From Fulvimonas soli (GTDB lineage Bacteria; Pseudomonadota; Gammaproteobacteria; Xanthomonadales; Rhodanobacteraceae): a stretch of DNA of 64,000 bases. Positions 26,491 through 35,984 of the stretch are shown piece by piece. Under the pieces are notes generated by a model. The model saw only the letters and a program-made list of their open reading frames with translations. It was not told the origin of the DNA and searched no databases. Position 1 is the stretch's first letter. Every line of letters begins with the position of its first letter. Location: assembly GCF_003148905.1 (NCBI RefSeq), contig NZ_QGHC01000006.1, forward strand, positions 164,286 to 228,285, given 5' to 3'. The position numbers were made by a program, and so were the translations under genes.

Positions 26491-29400
26491 ATGAAAAGAC
26501 ACGATTCCATGGGCAGGACGAGGCTGTGCCTGCTGATCGCGGCGGCGCTGGCCAGCGGCGGCGCGCTGGCGCAGTCCACCACCGGCAGCATCGCCGGCCA
26601 GGTCCCCGCCGGGATGGGCGACACGGTGACCATCCAGGGCAGCACCGGCCTGCAGCGCGAGGTGCCCGTGGACAGCCATGGCCGCTACGTCGCCACCCAG
26701 CTGCCGCTGGGCACGTACACGGTGACGCTCAAGCGCGCCGGCGCGGTGGTGCAGACGCGCGACGACGTGAGCCTGCGCGTGGGCGCGGCCACGGACGTCT
26801 CCTTCGCCGGGGCGGCGGCGCAGAACCTGTCCGGCGTCAACGTGACCGCCAACGCGCTGCCGCCGATCGACGTGACCGGCGTGGACTCGCGCACGGTGAT
26901 CACCGCCGAGCAGCTGCGCAAGCTGCCGCTGGGCTTCTCGGCCGAGGCGGTGGCGCAGCTGGCGCCCGGCGCGGCCGGCAACACCGGCGGCTTCACCACC
27001 GCCACCGGCGGCTCGCTGGTCAGCTTCGGCGGCGCCGGCGCCAACGAGAACGCCTACTACATCAACGGCTTCAACACCACCGACCCGCTGAAGTCCGAGG
27101 GCGGCATCACCCTGCCTTACGGCTCGATCGAGCAGGAGGAGGTCTACACCGGCGGCTACAGCGCGCAGTACGGCCGCTCCGACGGCGGCGTGATCAACAT
27201 GGTCGGCAAGCGCGGCACCAACGAGTGGCACTTCGGCGGCCAGGCCAGCTGGGAGCCGGCCTCCGCGCGCGCTGGGCAGACCACCCTGTACTACGGGAAC
27301 GGCCTGCCGACCACCGCGGGACAGGTGGAGAAGTACGGCGACCTGTACGACGCGCGCGGCGAGGGCAACTACTGGGTCACCACCTACGACGCCTACCTGG
27401 GCGGCCCGCTGGTCAAGGACAGGCTGTTCTTCTTCGCCTCGGGCGAGATCGCCAAGCAGCAGGGCCACACGCTGGGCGCGGTCACCGCGACCGCGCCGTA
27501 CACGGACTACCGCTACGACATGCCCAAGTGGTACGCCAAGCTCGACTGGAACATCAACGACAGCAACATCCTCGAGCTGACCGGCGCCTCCAGCAAGCGC
27601 GAGTACAGCGCCGACACCTACCGCTACGACTACCAGGACTTCCAGCGCGGCGACCTGTTCGGCCACGCCGCCAACACCAAGACCGGCGGCAACCTGTGGA
27701 CCGCCAAGTACACCGGCTACCTCACCGACGACCTCACGCTGACCGCGCTGTACGGCAAGATGCACACCACCGCCTACAGCGAGGTGGCCGGCTACGACCC
27801 GGGCCTGGTCTACATCGGCAGCCCCGACCAGCAGAACCCGGCGCTCAACGGCGGCACGCCGCGCTATACCAACCAGACGGTCGACACCATCACCTCCCCC
27901 GGCCGCGGCAACCGCACCACCAACCTGCGGCTGAGCCTGGAGTACAAGCTGGGCGACCACACGCTCACCGCCGGCATCGACAACCTCACCGCGGCGGCGC
28001 TCAAGCAGGGCTCGATCAGCTCCGGCCCCGGCTACTCGTGGACCTACCAGCACACGGACAACCCGCACAACCCGCTCAACACCGGCCTGGGCGTGGGCGC
28101 CACCGCCGACTACCCGAACGGCGCGGACGGCTACTACGTCACCCGCGACGTGGACTACGCGCTCAACAACGTGCGCACCACCGAGCACGCGCAGTTCGTC
28201 GAGGACAACTGGCAGGTCACCGACCGCCTGCTGCTGTCGCTGGGCCTGCGCGACGACCAGTTCACCAACTACAACGCCGCCGGCAAGGCGTACATCAAGC
28301 AGCGCAACCAGTGGGCGCCGCGCCTGGGCTTCGCCTGGGACGTGAACGGCGACGCCAGCTTCAAGGTGTACGGCAACGCGGGGCGCTACTTCCTCGCCTC
28401 GCCGCTGGAGCCCGCGCTGAGCGCCGGCAGCGCCGAGCTCAGCACCACCCAGTACTTCACCTACGGCGGCATCGCCGCGGACGGCACGCCCACCGGGCTC
28501 ACCGCGATGTCCGGCCCGGTGTCGGCCAACAGCAACTTCGGCCAGCTGCCCGATCCCAAGACGGTGGTGGCCAAGGACCTCAAGGCGATGTACCAGGACG
28601 AGTACATGCTGGGCTTCAGCAAGATGCTGGGCACCGACTGGGTGTACGGCGCCAAGGCCACGCGGCGCATCCTGCGCAGCTCGATCGACGACTTCTGCGA
28701 CCTGGACGCGATCGTGGCCAAGGCCGCGCAGCTCGGCATCACGCTGGGGCCGGACAACAACGGCTGCCACCTGATCAACGCGGGCACCGGCAACACCTTC
28801 ATCGTGACCGACGACGCCGGCCGGCTGCGCGAGGTGCCGATGACGCGGCAGGAGCTGGGCTTCCCGAAGATGAAGCGCAACTACTACGCGCTGGACCTGT
28901 TCCTGGAGCACCCGTTCGACGGCCGCTGGTACGGCCGCTTCGACTACACCTTCTCGCGCAGCTACGGCAACACCGAGGGCATGACGCAGTCCGACGTGCA
29001 GTCCGACGGCCCGCAGGAATCGGCCGACTGGGACAACGGCCCGATCATGCTGTGGAGCAACGGCGACCAGGGCAACGACCACCGCCACCAGTTCAAGGCC
29101 TTCGGCTACTACCAGCTCACGCCCGAGTGGCTGGTGTCCGGCACCCTCCGGCTGGTCTCCGGCCAGCCCAAGGTCTGCCTGGGCCTGTACCCGGGCAACG
29201 TCGACCCGGCCGGCTACGGCTCGTCCTACCACTTCTGCGACGGCCAGCCGACGCCGCCGGGCAGCACCGGCCGCCTGCCGTGGCAGCGCCAGCTCGACCT
29301 GGGCGTGCAGTACGCGCCGGACTTCGCCGCGCACCGGCTCGCCTTCCACCTGGACGTGTTCAACGTGCTCGACGCGCAGGAGGTGGTCAACATCTACCCG

Positions 29401-29505
29401 AGCTACTACCGCGACTCCAGCGGCTCGCCCAACCCGCTGTACGGCACGGCGCGGGTGACCCAGGCGCCGCGCTACGCGCGGCTGTCGGTCACCTACGACT
29501 ACTGA
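26491..29505 (+). CDS. TonB-dependent outer-membrane receptor, Oar-like
   Basis: A 1004-residue receptor: signal peptide (about 1-27, ALAQ), a carboxypeptidase-regulatory-like beta domain (30-110: GSIAGQVPAGMGDTVTI..LPLGTYTVTL), a plug domain (115-240: VITAEQLRKLPLG..YYINGFNTTDPL..GGYSAQYGRSDGGVINMVGK) and a long 22-strand barrel ending in an aromatic residue. Such Oar-type receptors in this order import oligosaccharides or bind peptides. Lying between the hydrolases, it is probably the outer-membrane importer for the glycan fragments. No partner SusD-like protein is seen. Confidence 0.9.
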   Translation: MKRHDSMGRTRLCLLIAAALASGGALAQSTTGSIAGQVPAGMGDTVTIQGSTGLQREVPVDSHGRYVATQLPLGTYTVTLKRAGAVVQTRDDVSLRVGAATDVSFAGAAAQNLSGVNVTANALPPIDVTGVDSRTVITAEQLRKLPLGFSAEAVAQLAPGAAGNTGGFTTATGGSLVSFGGAGANENAYYINGFNTTDPLKSEGGITLPYGSIEQEEVYTGGYSAQYGRSDGGVINMVGKRGTNEWHFGGQASWEPASARAGQTTLYYGNGLPTTAGQVEKYGDLYDARGEGNYWVTTYDAYLGGPLVKDRLFFFASGEIAKQQGHTLGAVTATAPYTDYRYDMPKWYAKLDWNINDSNILELTGASSKREYSADTYRYDYQDFQRGDLFGHAANTKTGGNLWTAKYTGYLTDDLTLTALYGKMHTTAYSEVAGYDPGLVYIGSPDQQNPALNGGTPRYTNQTVDTITSPGRGNRTTNLRLSLEYKLGDHTLTAGIDNLTAAALKQGSISSGPGYSWTYQHTDNPHNPLNTGLGVGATADYPNGADGYYVTRDVDYALNNVRTTEHAQFVEDNWQVTDRLLLSLGLRDDQFTNYNAAGKAYIKQRNQWAPRLGFAWDVNGDASFKVYGNAGRYFLASPLEPALSAGSAELSTTQYFTYGGIAADGTPTGLTAMSGPVSANSNFGQLPDPKTVVAKDLKAMYQDEYMLGFSKMLGTDWVYGAKATRRILRSSIDDFCDLDAIVAKAAQLGITLGPDNNGCHLINAGTGNTFIVTDDAGRLREVPMTRQELGFPKMKRNYYALDLFLEHPFDGRWYGRFDYTFSRSYGNTEGMTQSDVQSDGPQESADWDNGPIMLWSNGDQGNDHRHQFKAFGYYQLTPEWLVSGTLRLVSGQPKVCLGLYPGNVDPAGYGSSYHFCDGQPTPPGSTGRLPWQRQLDLGVQYAPDFAAHRLAFHLDVFNVLDAQEVVNIYPSYYRDSSGSPNPLYGTARVTQAPRYARLSVTYDY

Positions 29506-29631
29506 GCCGGGAAGGCCGGCCCGCGCCGCGCACGGCGCGGGCCGCTCCGGGCGCACGCTCCGCCCGCATGGCCTGGTCGCGGGCGGAAGACGTGCGCCCT
29601 CGGCATCCGCAACGCAGGAGGGTCCAGACCC

Positions 29632-30849
29632 ATGCACGAGTTTCCCAAGGCCGCGCCGCGGCGCGCGCGTCTCGCCCTGGCCGCCGCCGGCCTGCTGCTG
29701 GCGCTGCCCGCGCTTGCCGCCACGAAGCAGACCCGGCCTTTCCACGACGACGAGGCGGACGCGCCCTACAAGGTGTGGGACAGCACGCCGGCGATCACCA
29801 TGCCGCCGCTGCTGCTCGACGTGTCCGACCGCTCGGTGGTGGTCGAATGGATGACCGACGGCGACGCCGACGGCATCGTGCGCTACGGCGAGCACGGGCT
29901 GGACCACACGGCCATCGCCGGGCACGAGGGACTGGTGGACGTGGGCGGCTTCCACCGCGTGGTGATCGACGGCCTGGAGCCCGGCCACACCTACCAGTAC
30001 CAGGTCGTCTCGCGCCGGGTGGTGGCGGTGCGGCCGTACTGGCCCGAGCGCGGCAATACCGTGCAGGGGGAGGTGCGCCGCTTCACCACGCTGGACCCGG
30101 CGCGCGCCACCGCGCGTTTCGCGGTGGTCACCGACACCCACGAGAAGGTGCCGCGCATCCACGCCCTGCTGGGCGCGGTCCGCAGGACGCCGGAGGACTT
30201 CGTGGCGCACCTCGGCGACGCGGTGAACTGGGCGGCGAGCGAGCAGCAGCTGGAGGACGTGTTCCTGGCGCCGACCGCCGGGGACCTCGGCGGCACCGTG
30301 CCGCTGCTCTACGTGCGCGGCAACCACGAGTACCGCGGCCCGTTCGCCCGCGCGCTGGGGCCCTACCTGCACGCGCAGGACGACCGCTACGACTTCGTGC
30401 GCGACGACGGCCCGCTGCACCTGGTCGCCGTCGACACCGGCGAGGACAAGCCGGACGACACCAACGTCTACGCCGGCCTCGACGACCTGCGCGACTACCG
30501 CCGCGAGGGGCTGGCCCGCTTCGGCGCGGCGCTGGCCGGGGCGCGCACGCGCGGCGCGCCGTTCACCGTGGTGCTCGGCCACCAGCCCGACTGGGGCTGG
30601 ACCGGCGGCGACAACGCCGAATGGACGCGGCTGGCCAACCGGGCCAGGGTGGACCTGTTCATCGCCGGCCACGAGCACCGCTTCATGCACATCCGGCCCG
30701 GCGAGCGCGGCAACGACTTCCCGATCCTGGTGGTGGGGCAGGACCAGGTCGCCTGGGTGGAGGCCGACGCGCGCACGCTGAAGGTGAAGGTGACGGACGC
30801 CGCGGGCAGGGTGGTCGACGCCTTCGAATTGCCGCGCCGGCGCAAGTAG
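29632..30849 (+). CDS. Secreted metallophosphoesterase with N-terminal fibronectin-like domain
   Basis: A 405-residue exported protein (signal peptide ending ALPALAA) with a purple-acid-phosphatase-type Fn3 domain (about 55-150) and a calcineurin-like catalytic domain. All metal-ligand motifs are visible: VVTDTHE, LGDAVNW, RGNHEYR, VLGHQPDW, FIAGHEHRF. It would hydrolyse phosphate esters in the periplasm; in this locus it may remove phosphate from glycans or glycoproteins, which is inference. It stands alone between the receptor and GH35 genes on the same strand. Confidence 0.88.
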   Translation: MHEFPKAAPRRARLALAAAGLLLALPALAATKQTRPFHDDEADAPYKVWDSTPAITMPPLLLDVSDRSVVVEWMTDGDADGIVRYGEHGLDHTAIAGHEGLVDVGGFHRVVIDGLEPGHTYQYQVVSRRVVAVRPYWPERGNTVQGEVRRFTTLDPARATARFAVVTDTHEKVPRIHALLGAVRRTPEDFVAHLGDAVNWAASEQQLEDVFLAPTAGDLGGTVPLLYVRGNHEYRGPFARALGPYLHAQDDRYDFVRDDGPLHLVAVDTGEDKPDDTNVYAGLDDLRDYRREGLARFGAALAGARTRGAPFTVVLGHQPDWGWTGGDNAEWTRLANRARVDLFIAGHEHRFMHIRPGERGNDFPILVVGQDQVAWVEADARTLKVKVTDAAGRVVDAFELPRRRK

Positions 30850-30891
30850 CCTTGGCGGTGCGTTCCCGCGAGGCTGGATGGAGGAGGCCGC

Positions 30892-32757
30892 ATGCGGCGC
30901 CGTGATTTCCTCAAGTTCTCCGTGCTGGCGCCGCTGGCCGCCGGCATCGCGTCGCCGGTGGTCGGCGCCGTATCGCCGCGGCGCGCCGCCGAGCCCGTGC
31001 CCGACGGCCGGCCGCGCCGCTTCGCGCTGGGCCGGCGGCAGTTCCTGCTCGACGGCCGGCCGTTCCAGATCCGCAGCGGCGAGATGCACCCGGTCCGCAT
31101 CCCCGCCGAGTACTGGACGCACCGCATCCGCATGGCGAAGGCGATGGGGCTCAACACCGTCGCGCTGTACCTGATGTGGAACGCGCTGGAGCCGTCGCCC
31201 GGCGTCTTCGACATCGCCGGCCGCAACGACTTCGTGCGCTTCATCGAGCTGTGCCGGCAGGAGGGCCTGTGGGTGTACCTGCGGCCCGGCCCCTACGTCT
31301 GCGCCGAATGGGACTTCGGCGGCCTGCCGCCGTGGCTGCTGCGCACGCCGGACCTCCGCGTGCGCGACCGCGGCGACCGCCGCTACATGGACGCCGTGGC
31401 GCGCTACCTGGACGCGGTCGCCCCGCGCGTGGCGCCGCTGATGGCGGCCAACGGCGGCCCGATCCTGATGGTGCAGGTGGAGAACGAGTACGCCTCCTTC
31501 GGCAGGGACCGCGCGTACCCGGAGACGCTGCGCCGGATGTGGACCGAGCGCGGCGTCGCCGGTCCGTTCTCGGTATCCGACGGGCTCGCGCAGATCCGCG
31601 CGGCGAAAACCTATCTCGAAGGCGCCGCGCTGGGCCTGGACGGCGACACCGACTTCGCCGGCGGCCAGGCGATCGCGGGCGAGGCGCCGGTGTGGGTGGG
31701 CGAGGGTTACCCGGGCTGGCTCACGCACTGGGGCGAGGCCCGTTTCCAGCAGGCCGACTACCTGCCCACGCTGCGCAGGCTGCTGGCCGAGGGGCGCTCG
31801 TTCAACCTCTACGTGGTGCACGGCGGCAGCAACTTCGGCTTCGGCGCGGGGGCGAACGCCAAGGGCGACGGCAGCCATTTCCAGCCGGTGATCACCAGCT
31901 ACGACTACGGCGCGCCGATCGACGAGCAGGGCGGCGCCACGCCCGCCTACCACGCCTTCCGCGCGGCGATCGCGGCGGCCACGCGACATGCGCCGCCGGC
32001 CTTGCCGGAGCCGCCGCCGCGCCTCGTGCTGCCCGACTTCGTGCCGCAGCCGGCGGCCTCGCTGTGGGACGCGCTGCCCGCGCCGGTGCACGCGGCGACG
32101 CCGCTGCCCAACGAGCTGCTGACCGGGCAGACGCAGGGCCTGGTGCTGTACCGCCGCCGCGTCACGCTGCCGCGCGGTGGACGGCTGGCGCTGCCGGCGG
32201 TACGCGACTACGCCACGGTGTTCCTCGACGGCCGCTGCGTCGGCCACGTCTCGCGGGTGAAGCACGCGCGGCTGCGCCGCGAGGACTGGCTGGACCTGCC
32301 GGCGACGCCGGGCGAGGCCACGCTGGAGATCCTCATCGACAGCTGCGGCCACGTCGGCTACGGCGACTTCATGCAGGACCGCAAGGGCCTGGCCGGCCCG
32401 GTCACGCTGGACGGCCGCGCGCTCGGCGACTGGCAGGCGTTCCCGCTGCCGCTGGACGCGGAGCACCTGCGCCGCGCCGCCGCCGCCGCGGGCCGCACGG
32501 CGCGGCCGGGCCGCTTCTTCCGCGCCACGCTGGCGCTGGAGCGCGGCGGCGACGTCTACCTCGACATGAGCGGCTGGGACAAGGGCTACCTGTGGGTCAA
32601 CGGCCACCTGCTGGGGCGCTTCTGGCGCATCGGCCCGCAGCAGCGGCTGTACTGCCCCGGCTGCTGGCTGCGGCCCGGCGACAACGAGGTGCTGGTGCTG
32701 GACCTGCACCGCACCGGGGCCGCGCCGATCCGCGGCGCCGGCCGCCTGCACGGTTGA
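30892..32757 (+). CDS. Tat-exported GH35 beta-galactosidase
   Basis: A 621-residue enzyme starting with the twin-arginine signal MRRRDFLKFSVLAPLAA. The GH35 barrel is clear: RIPAEYWTHRIRMAKAMGLNTVALYLMWNALEP, YLRPGPYVCAEWDFGGLPPWLL, acid/base Glu199 in VQVENEYASFG, and nucleophile Glu271 in VGEGYPGWLTHWGE. C-terminal jelly-roll domains end in GYLWVNGHLLGRFW. GH35 enzymes remove terminal beta-Gal, including beta-1,3-Gal on GalNAc. The ATG follows GGAGG at about 8 bases. Confidence 0.92.
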   Translation: MRRRDFLKFSVLAPLAAGIASPVVGAVSPRRAAEPVPDGRPRRFALGRRQFLLDGRPFQIRSGEMHPVRIPAEYWTHRIRMAKAMGLNTVALYLMWNALEPSPGVFDIAGRNDFVRFIELCRQEGLWVYLRPGPYVCAEWDFGGLPPWLLRTPDLRVRDRGDRRYMDAVARYLDAVAPRVAPLMAANGGPILMVQVENEYASFGRDRAYPETLRRMWTERGVAGPFSVSDGLAQIRAAKTYLEGAALGLDGDTDFAGGQAIAGEAPVWVGEGYPGWLTHWGEARFQQADYLPTLRRLLAEGRSFNLYVVHGGSNFGFGAGANAKGDGSHFQPVITSYDYGAPIDEQGGATPAYHAFRAAIAAATRHAPPALPEPPPRLVLPDFVPQPAASLWDALPAPVHAATPLPNELLTGQTQGLVLYRRRVTLPRGGRLALPAVRDYATVFLDGRCVGHVSRVKHARLRREDWLDLPATPGEATLEILIDSCGHVGYGDFMQDRKGLAGPVTLDGRALGDWQAFPLPLDAEHLRRAAAAAGRTARPGRFFRATLALERGGDVYLDMSGWDKGYLWVNGHLLGRFWRIGPQQRLYCPGCWLRPGDNEVLVLDLHRTGAAPIRGAGRLHG

Positions 32758-32893
32758 GCCGGGGCCATGCGGGCCGCATCGCGCCGGCGCAGCGGCCAGG
32801 ACTGGCCGTCGCGGCGGGCTTCGGCCTAGACTGCCGGCCACATGGCCGTCGCGGGGAGGGCCAGCGCCATCTTTCGCAAGGGGAACGGCCGCG

Positions 32894-33529
32894 ATGAGCG
32901 ACCATCACGCCCAGCAGCTCGAACGCCTGACGTTCTTCTCCGACGCGGTGTTCGCCATCGCCATCACCCTGCTGGTGATCGAGATCCACGTGCCGCACCT
33001 GCCCGGCGGCGGCGACCAGGCCTACCTGCAGGCCCTGTACGGGCTGCTGCCGCACCTGTTCGGCTTCGTGCTGAGCTTCCTGGTGATCGGCGCCCTGTGG
33101 GCCAGCCACCATCGCGTGTTCGGCATGCTGCAGGGCCACGACGACGGCCTGGTCTGGCCGAACCTGCTGTTCCTGCTGTCGATCGCCTTCATGCCGTTCG
33201 CCACGGCGCTGATGAGCGGCGACGTGAACGGCCGGGTGCCGGCGCTCTTCTACGCGGCCAGCCTGCTGCTGGCCGGGCTGCTGCAGCGCTGGCTGTTCAC
33301 CCGGGCCTTGCGCGCGCCGCGGGTGCGGCCGCAGGTCGAGCCCGCGGAGATCGCCGCGGCGCGCTGGCGCACCCTCGCGCTGCCGTGCGCGGCGCTGGCG
33401 GCGCTGCTGGTGGCCTGGACGGCGCCGCCGCTCAGCTACCTGTGCTACGCGCTGATCCCGTTCCTGACGCGCCTGCTGGCCGCGCAGGGCCGCCGCCGCG
33501 CGCGGCGGCGCCAGGCCGTCGCCGCCTAG
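32894..33529 (+). CDS. TMEM175-like (DUF1211) potassium channel family protein
   Basis: A 211-residue integral membrane protein with six predicted helices. The first carries the family signature RLTFFSDAVFAIAITLLVIEI, including the FSD motif that lines the pore in bacterial TMEM175 channels. The second region contains the conserved ALWASHHRVF. The length fits the bacterial single-repeat form, which works as a tetramer. It is convergent with mccB, 3 bases apart, leaving no room for a separate terminator. Confidence 0.88.
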   Translation: MSDHHAQQLERLTFFSDAVFAIAITLLVIEIHVPHLPGGGDQAYLQALYGLLPHLFGFVLSFLVIGALWASHHRVFGMLQGHDDGLVWPNLLFLLSIAFMPFATALMSGDVNGRVPALFYAASLLLAGLLQRWLFTRALRAPRVRPQVEPAEIAAARWRTLALPCAALAALLVAWTAPPLSYLCYALIPFLTRLLAAQGRRRARRRQAVAA

Positions 33530-33532
33530 GCC

Positions 33533-35140
33533 CTACATGCGGAACACGCCGTAGCGCTGCGGCTCGATCGGCGCGTTGAGCGAGGCCGAGATCGCCAGCC
33601 CCAGCACGCGGCGCGTGTCGGCCGGGTCGATGATGCCGTCGTCCCACAGCCGCGCGCTGGCGTAGTAGGGATGGCCCTGGCGCTCGTACTGCTCGCGGAT
33701 CGGCGCCTTGAAGGCTTCTTCCTCCTCCGCGCTCCACGCCTCGCCGGCGGCCTCGATGCCGTCGCGGCGCACCGTCGCCAGCACCGAGGCGGCCTGCTCG
33801 CCGCCCATCACGCTGATCCGCGCGTTCGGCCACATCCACAGGAAGCGCGCGCCGTAGGCGCGGCCGCACATCGCGTAGTTGCCGGCGCCGAAGCTGCCGC
33901 CGATCACCACGGTGAACTTGGGCACGTGCGAGCAGGCCACCGCCGTCACCATCTTGGCGCCGTCCTTGGCGATGCCGGCGTTCTCGTACTTGCGGCCCAC
34001 CATGAAGCCGGTGATGTTCTGCAGGAACACCAGCGGCACGTTGCGCTGGTTGCACAGCTCGACGAAGTGCGCGCCCTTGAGCGCGCTCTCGGAGAACAGG
34101 ATGCCGTTGTTGGCGACGATGCCCACCGGGTAGCCGTGGATGTGTGCGAAGCCGGTGACCAGGGTCTTGCCGTAGCGCGCCTTGAACTCGTGGAACTCCG
34201 AGCCGTCGACGATGCGCGCGATCACCTCGCGCACGTCGAACGGGCGGCGGGTGTCCTGCGGGATCACGCCGTACAGCTCCTCGGCGGGGTAGAGCGGCTC
34301 GCGCGGCTCGCGCACCGCCAGCGGCATCGCCTTCCTGCGGTTGAGGCTGGCCACGATGTCGCGGGCGATGGCGAGCGCGTGCGCGTCGTTCTCGGCGAAG
34401 TGGTCGGCCACGCCGGAAACGGACGTATGGACGTCCGCGCCGCCCAGCGCCTCGGCGTCCACCACCTCGCCGGTGGCGGCCTTCACCAGCGGCGGGCCGC
34501 CGAGGAAGATGGTGCCCTGCCCGCGCACGATCACCGTCTCGTCGCTCATCGCCGGCACGTAGGCGCCGCCGGCGGTGCACGAGCCCATCACCACCGCGAT
34601 CTGCGGGATGCCGAGCGCGGACATGCGCGCCTGGTTGTAGAAGATGCGGCCGAAGTGCTCCTTGTCGGGGAACACCTCGTCCTGCAGCGGCAGGTAGGCG
34701 CCGCCGGAATCGACCAGGTAGACGCAGGGCAGGCGGTTCTCCAGCGCCACTTCCTGCGCGCGCAGGTGCTTCTTCACCGTCATCGGGAAGTAGGTGCCGC
34801 CCTTCACGGTGGCGTCGTTGGCCACCACCACCACCTCGATGCCGTTGACCCGGCCGATGCCGGTGATGATGCCGGCGGCCGGCGCGGCGTCGTCGTACAT
34901 GCCGTGCGCGGCCAGCGGCGACAGCTCGAGGAAGGGCGAGCCGGGATCGAGCAGGGCGCGGATGCGCTCGCGCGGCGGCAGCTTGCCGCGCGCGACGTGC
35001 TTCCCGCGCGCCTTGGCGCCGCCGCCTTCGGCCGCCCTGGCCAGTTCCCGGTGCAGGTCGTCCACGGCGGCGCGCAGCTGCGCGTGGTTGGCCTGGAACT
35101 CGGGCGAACGGGCATCGATCTGCGAGGCGATTACGCTCAT
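33533..35140 (-). CDS. mccB: Methylcrotonyl-CoA carboxylase carboxyltransferase subunit
   Basis: The 535-residue carboxyltransferase transfers CO2 from biotin-MccA to 3-methylcrotonyl-CoA (LiuB). Typical segments are [65 protein letters not shown] and [34 protein letters not shown]. The length and the GGTYFP stretch favour MCC over propionyl-CoA carboxylase. Its partner mccA is 24 kb away on the same strand. It is separated from the thiolase by a small lipoprotein gene. Confidence 0.94.
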   Translation of the reverse strand: MSVIASQIDARSPEFQANHAQLRAAVDDLHRELARAAEGGGAKARGKHVARGKLPPRERIRALLDPGSPFLELSPLAAHGMYDDAAPAAGIITGIGRVNGIEVVVVANDATVKGGTYFPMTVKKHLRAQEVALENRLPCVYLVDSGGAYLPLQDEVFPDKEHFGRIFYNQARMSALGIPQIAVVMGSCTAGGAYVPAMSDETVIVRGQGTIFLGGPPLVKAATGEVVDAEALGGADVHTSVSGVADHFAENDAHALAIARDIVASLNRRKAMPLAVREPREPLYPAEELYGVIPQDTRRPFDVREVIARIVDGSEFHEFKARYGKTLVTGFAHIHGYPVGIVANNGILFSESALKGAHFVELCNQRNVPLVFLQNITGFMVGRKYENAGIAKDGAKMVTAVACSHVPKFTVVIGGSFGAGNYAMCGRAYGARFLWMWPNARISVMGGEQAASVLATVRRDGIEAAGEAWSAEEEEAFKAPIREQYERQGHPYYASARLWDDGIIDPADTRRVLGLAISASLNAPIEPQRYGVFRM

Positions 35141-35370
35141 GGACAGGACGGCCGTGCAAGGGAAACCGCAATGATAGCGGCGCCCCGCTGGGGCCCCAAA
35201 CGCACCGCCGCAAAGTGGCGGCCCGTCGCCCGCGCGGACGGACATGGACAGTCGTCCGCCTGCCATGGGAATCCGGGCGAGCCGAGTCCGGATTCCCATG
35301 GCAGGACATTCCGGCCGATTCAGCGGATGCTGCGTCCGTTTCGATCCGGCTTCGGCAGGCCATTAAAAAA

Positions 35371-35395
35371 AACCGGCCGCGCGAGGCGGCCGGTT
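35371..35395 (-). terminator. Rho-independent terminator after the Ala-rich lipoprotein gene
   Basis: The stem AACCGGCCGC / GCGGCCGGTT (35371-35380 with 35386-35395) encloses a 5-base loop. It is preceded on the + strand by eight A and followed by five T, so it can work on both strands. It lies 28 bases beyond the stop of the minus-strand lipoprotein gene, which it most likely ends. The rest of the gap to mccB (35141-35370) contains a GGGAATCCGG..CCGGATTCCC inverted repeat and no gene. Confidence 0.88.
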
Positions 35396-35422
35396 TTTGG
35401 TCTTTCCCGGAACGCGAAGGGA

Positions 35423-35842
35423 TCAGTGACCCTTCATCGCATCCTTGGCCTTGTCGGCAGCGTCCTTGGCCTGGCCGGCGGCATCCTTGGCGGCGTCGGC
35501 CGCCTTGGAAGCCTGGTCGGCGGCGTTGGCCGCAGCGTCCTTGGCCTGCGACGTGGCATCGCCGGCGGTGGAGCTGGCAGCCGGGGCGGCGGCCGAGGCG
35601 GCAGCAGCAGCCTGCTGAGCCTGGTCGGCGGCCTGGCCGGCCGCGTTGGCGGCGGCGGTGGCCTGCTCGGCGGCCGGAGCGGCGGCCGAGGTCGCGGCAG
35701 CAGCCTGCTGCGCCTGCTCAGCGGCCTGCTGAGCCTGGTCAGCCGACTTCTGGGCGTCCTGCGCGGAATCCTGCGCGCCGTTGCTGCAAGCCGCCAGCAG
35801 CGCGACAAGCGCAGAGGCGAGTAGGGTACGCGTGAACTTCAT
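35423..35842 (-). CDS. Alanine-rich coiled-coil lipoprotein
   Basis: A 139-residue protein with a lipoprotein signal and lipobox LLAAC (Cys near 19). The mature part is almost entirely Ala, Gln, Asp and Lys, in repeating units such as AKDAA, ADQAQQAA and ADKAKDA with 7- and 11-residue spacing, predicting one long amphipathic helix. This resembles LEA-like or Lpp-like envelope proteins. No function is assigned. It has its own terminator and an AT-rich upstream region, so it is probably an independent transcript and may be well expressed. Confidence 0.82.
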   Translation of the reverse strand: MKFTRTLLASALVALLAACSNGAQDSAQDAQKSADQAQQAAEQAQQAAAATSAAAPAAEQATAAANAAGQAADQAQQAAAAASAAAPAASSTAGDATSQAKDAAANAADQASKAADAAKDAAGQAKDAADKAKDAMKGH

Positions 35843-35984
35843 GGTGGATCTCCTTTGCCGTGGAAATGCCGTTTGGCGGCGTTATTAATAGCGCTTTCGG
35901 GTTAATTGCGCCACAACTTTATAAGCCGGCTTCAGTACCGATTAAAAACCCGGTTAACCGGCTTTCATCGGTAAACCGGAAGGT
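35843..35984. promoter_or_regulatory. AT-rich gap with promoter-like sequence for the lipoprotein
   Basis: This 142-base region is much poorer in GC than the window average (TTATTAATAGCG, CTTTATAAGCC, GATTAAAAACCCGGTTAACC). It contains the inverted repeats AACCGG/CCGGTT. It most likely holds the minus-strand promoter of the lipoprotein gene and 3' end signals of the thiolase message. I cannot fix -35/-10 boxes confidently. Confidence 0.4.

Noticed and set aside
26458-32841. A 2127-codon open frame on the minus strand opposite the glycan locus
   Set aside because: It is antisense to well-supported genes (TonB receptor, phosphoesterase, GH35), is made of His/Ala/Val/Arg-rich low-complexity sequence, and is explained by the very high GC at third positions.
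35843-35984. Possible phage or IS insertion because of a sharp drop in GC
   Set aside because: The stretch is only about 140 bases, lies upstream of a gene with its own terminator, and has no transposase or target duplication, so a promoter region explains it.
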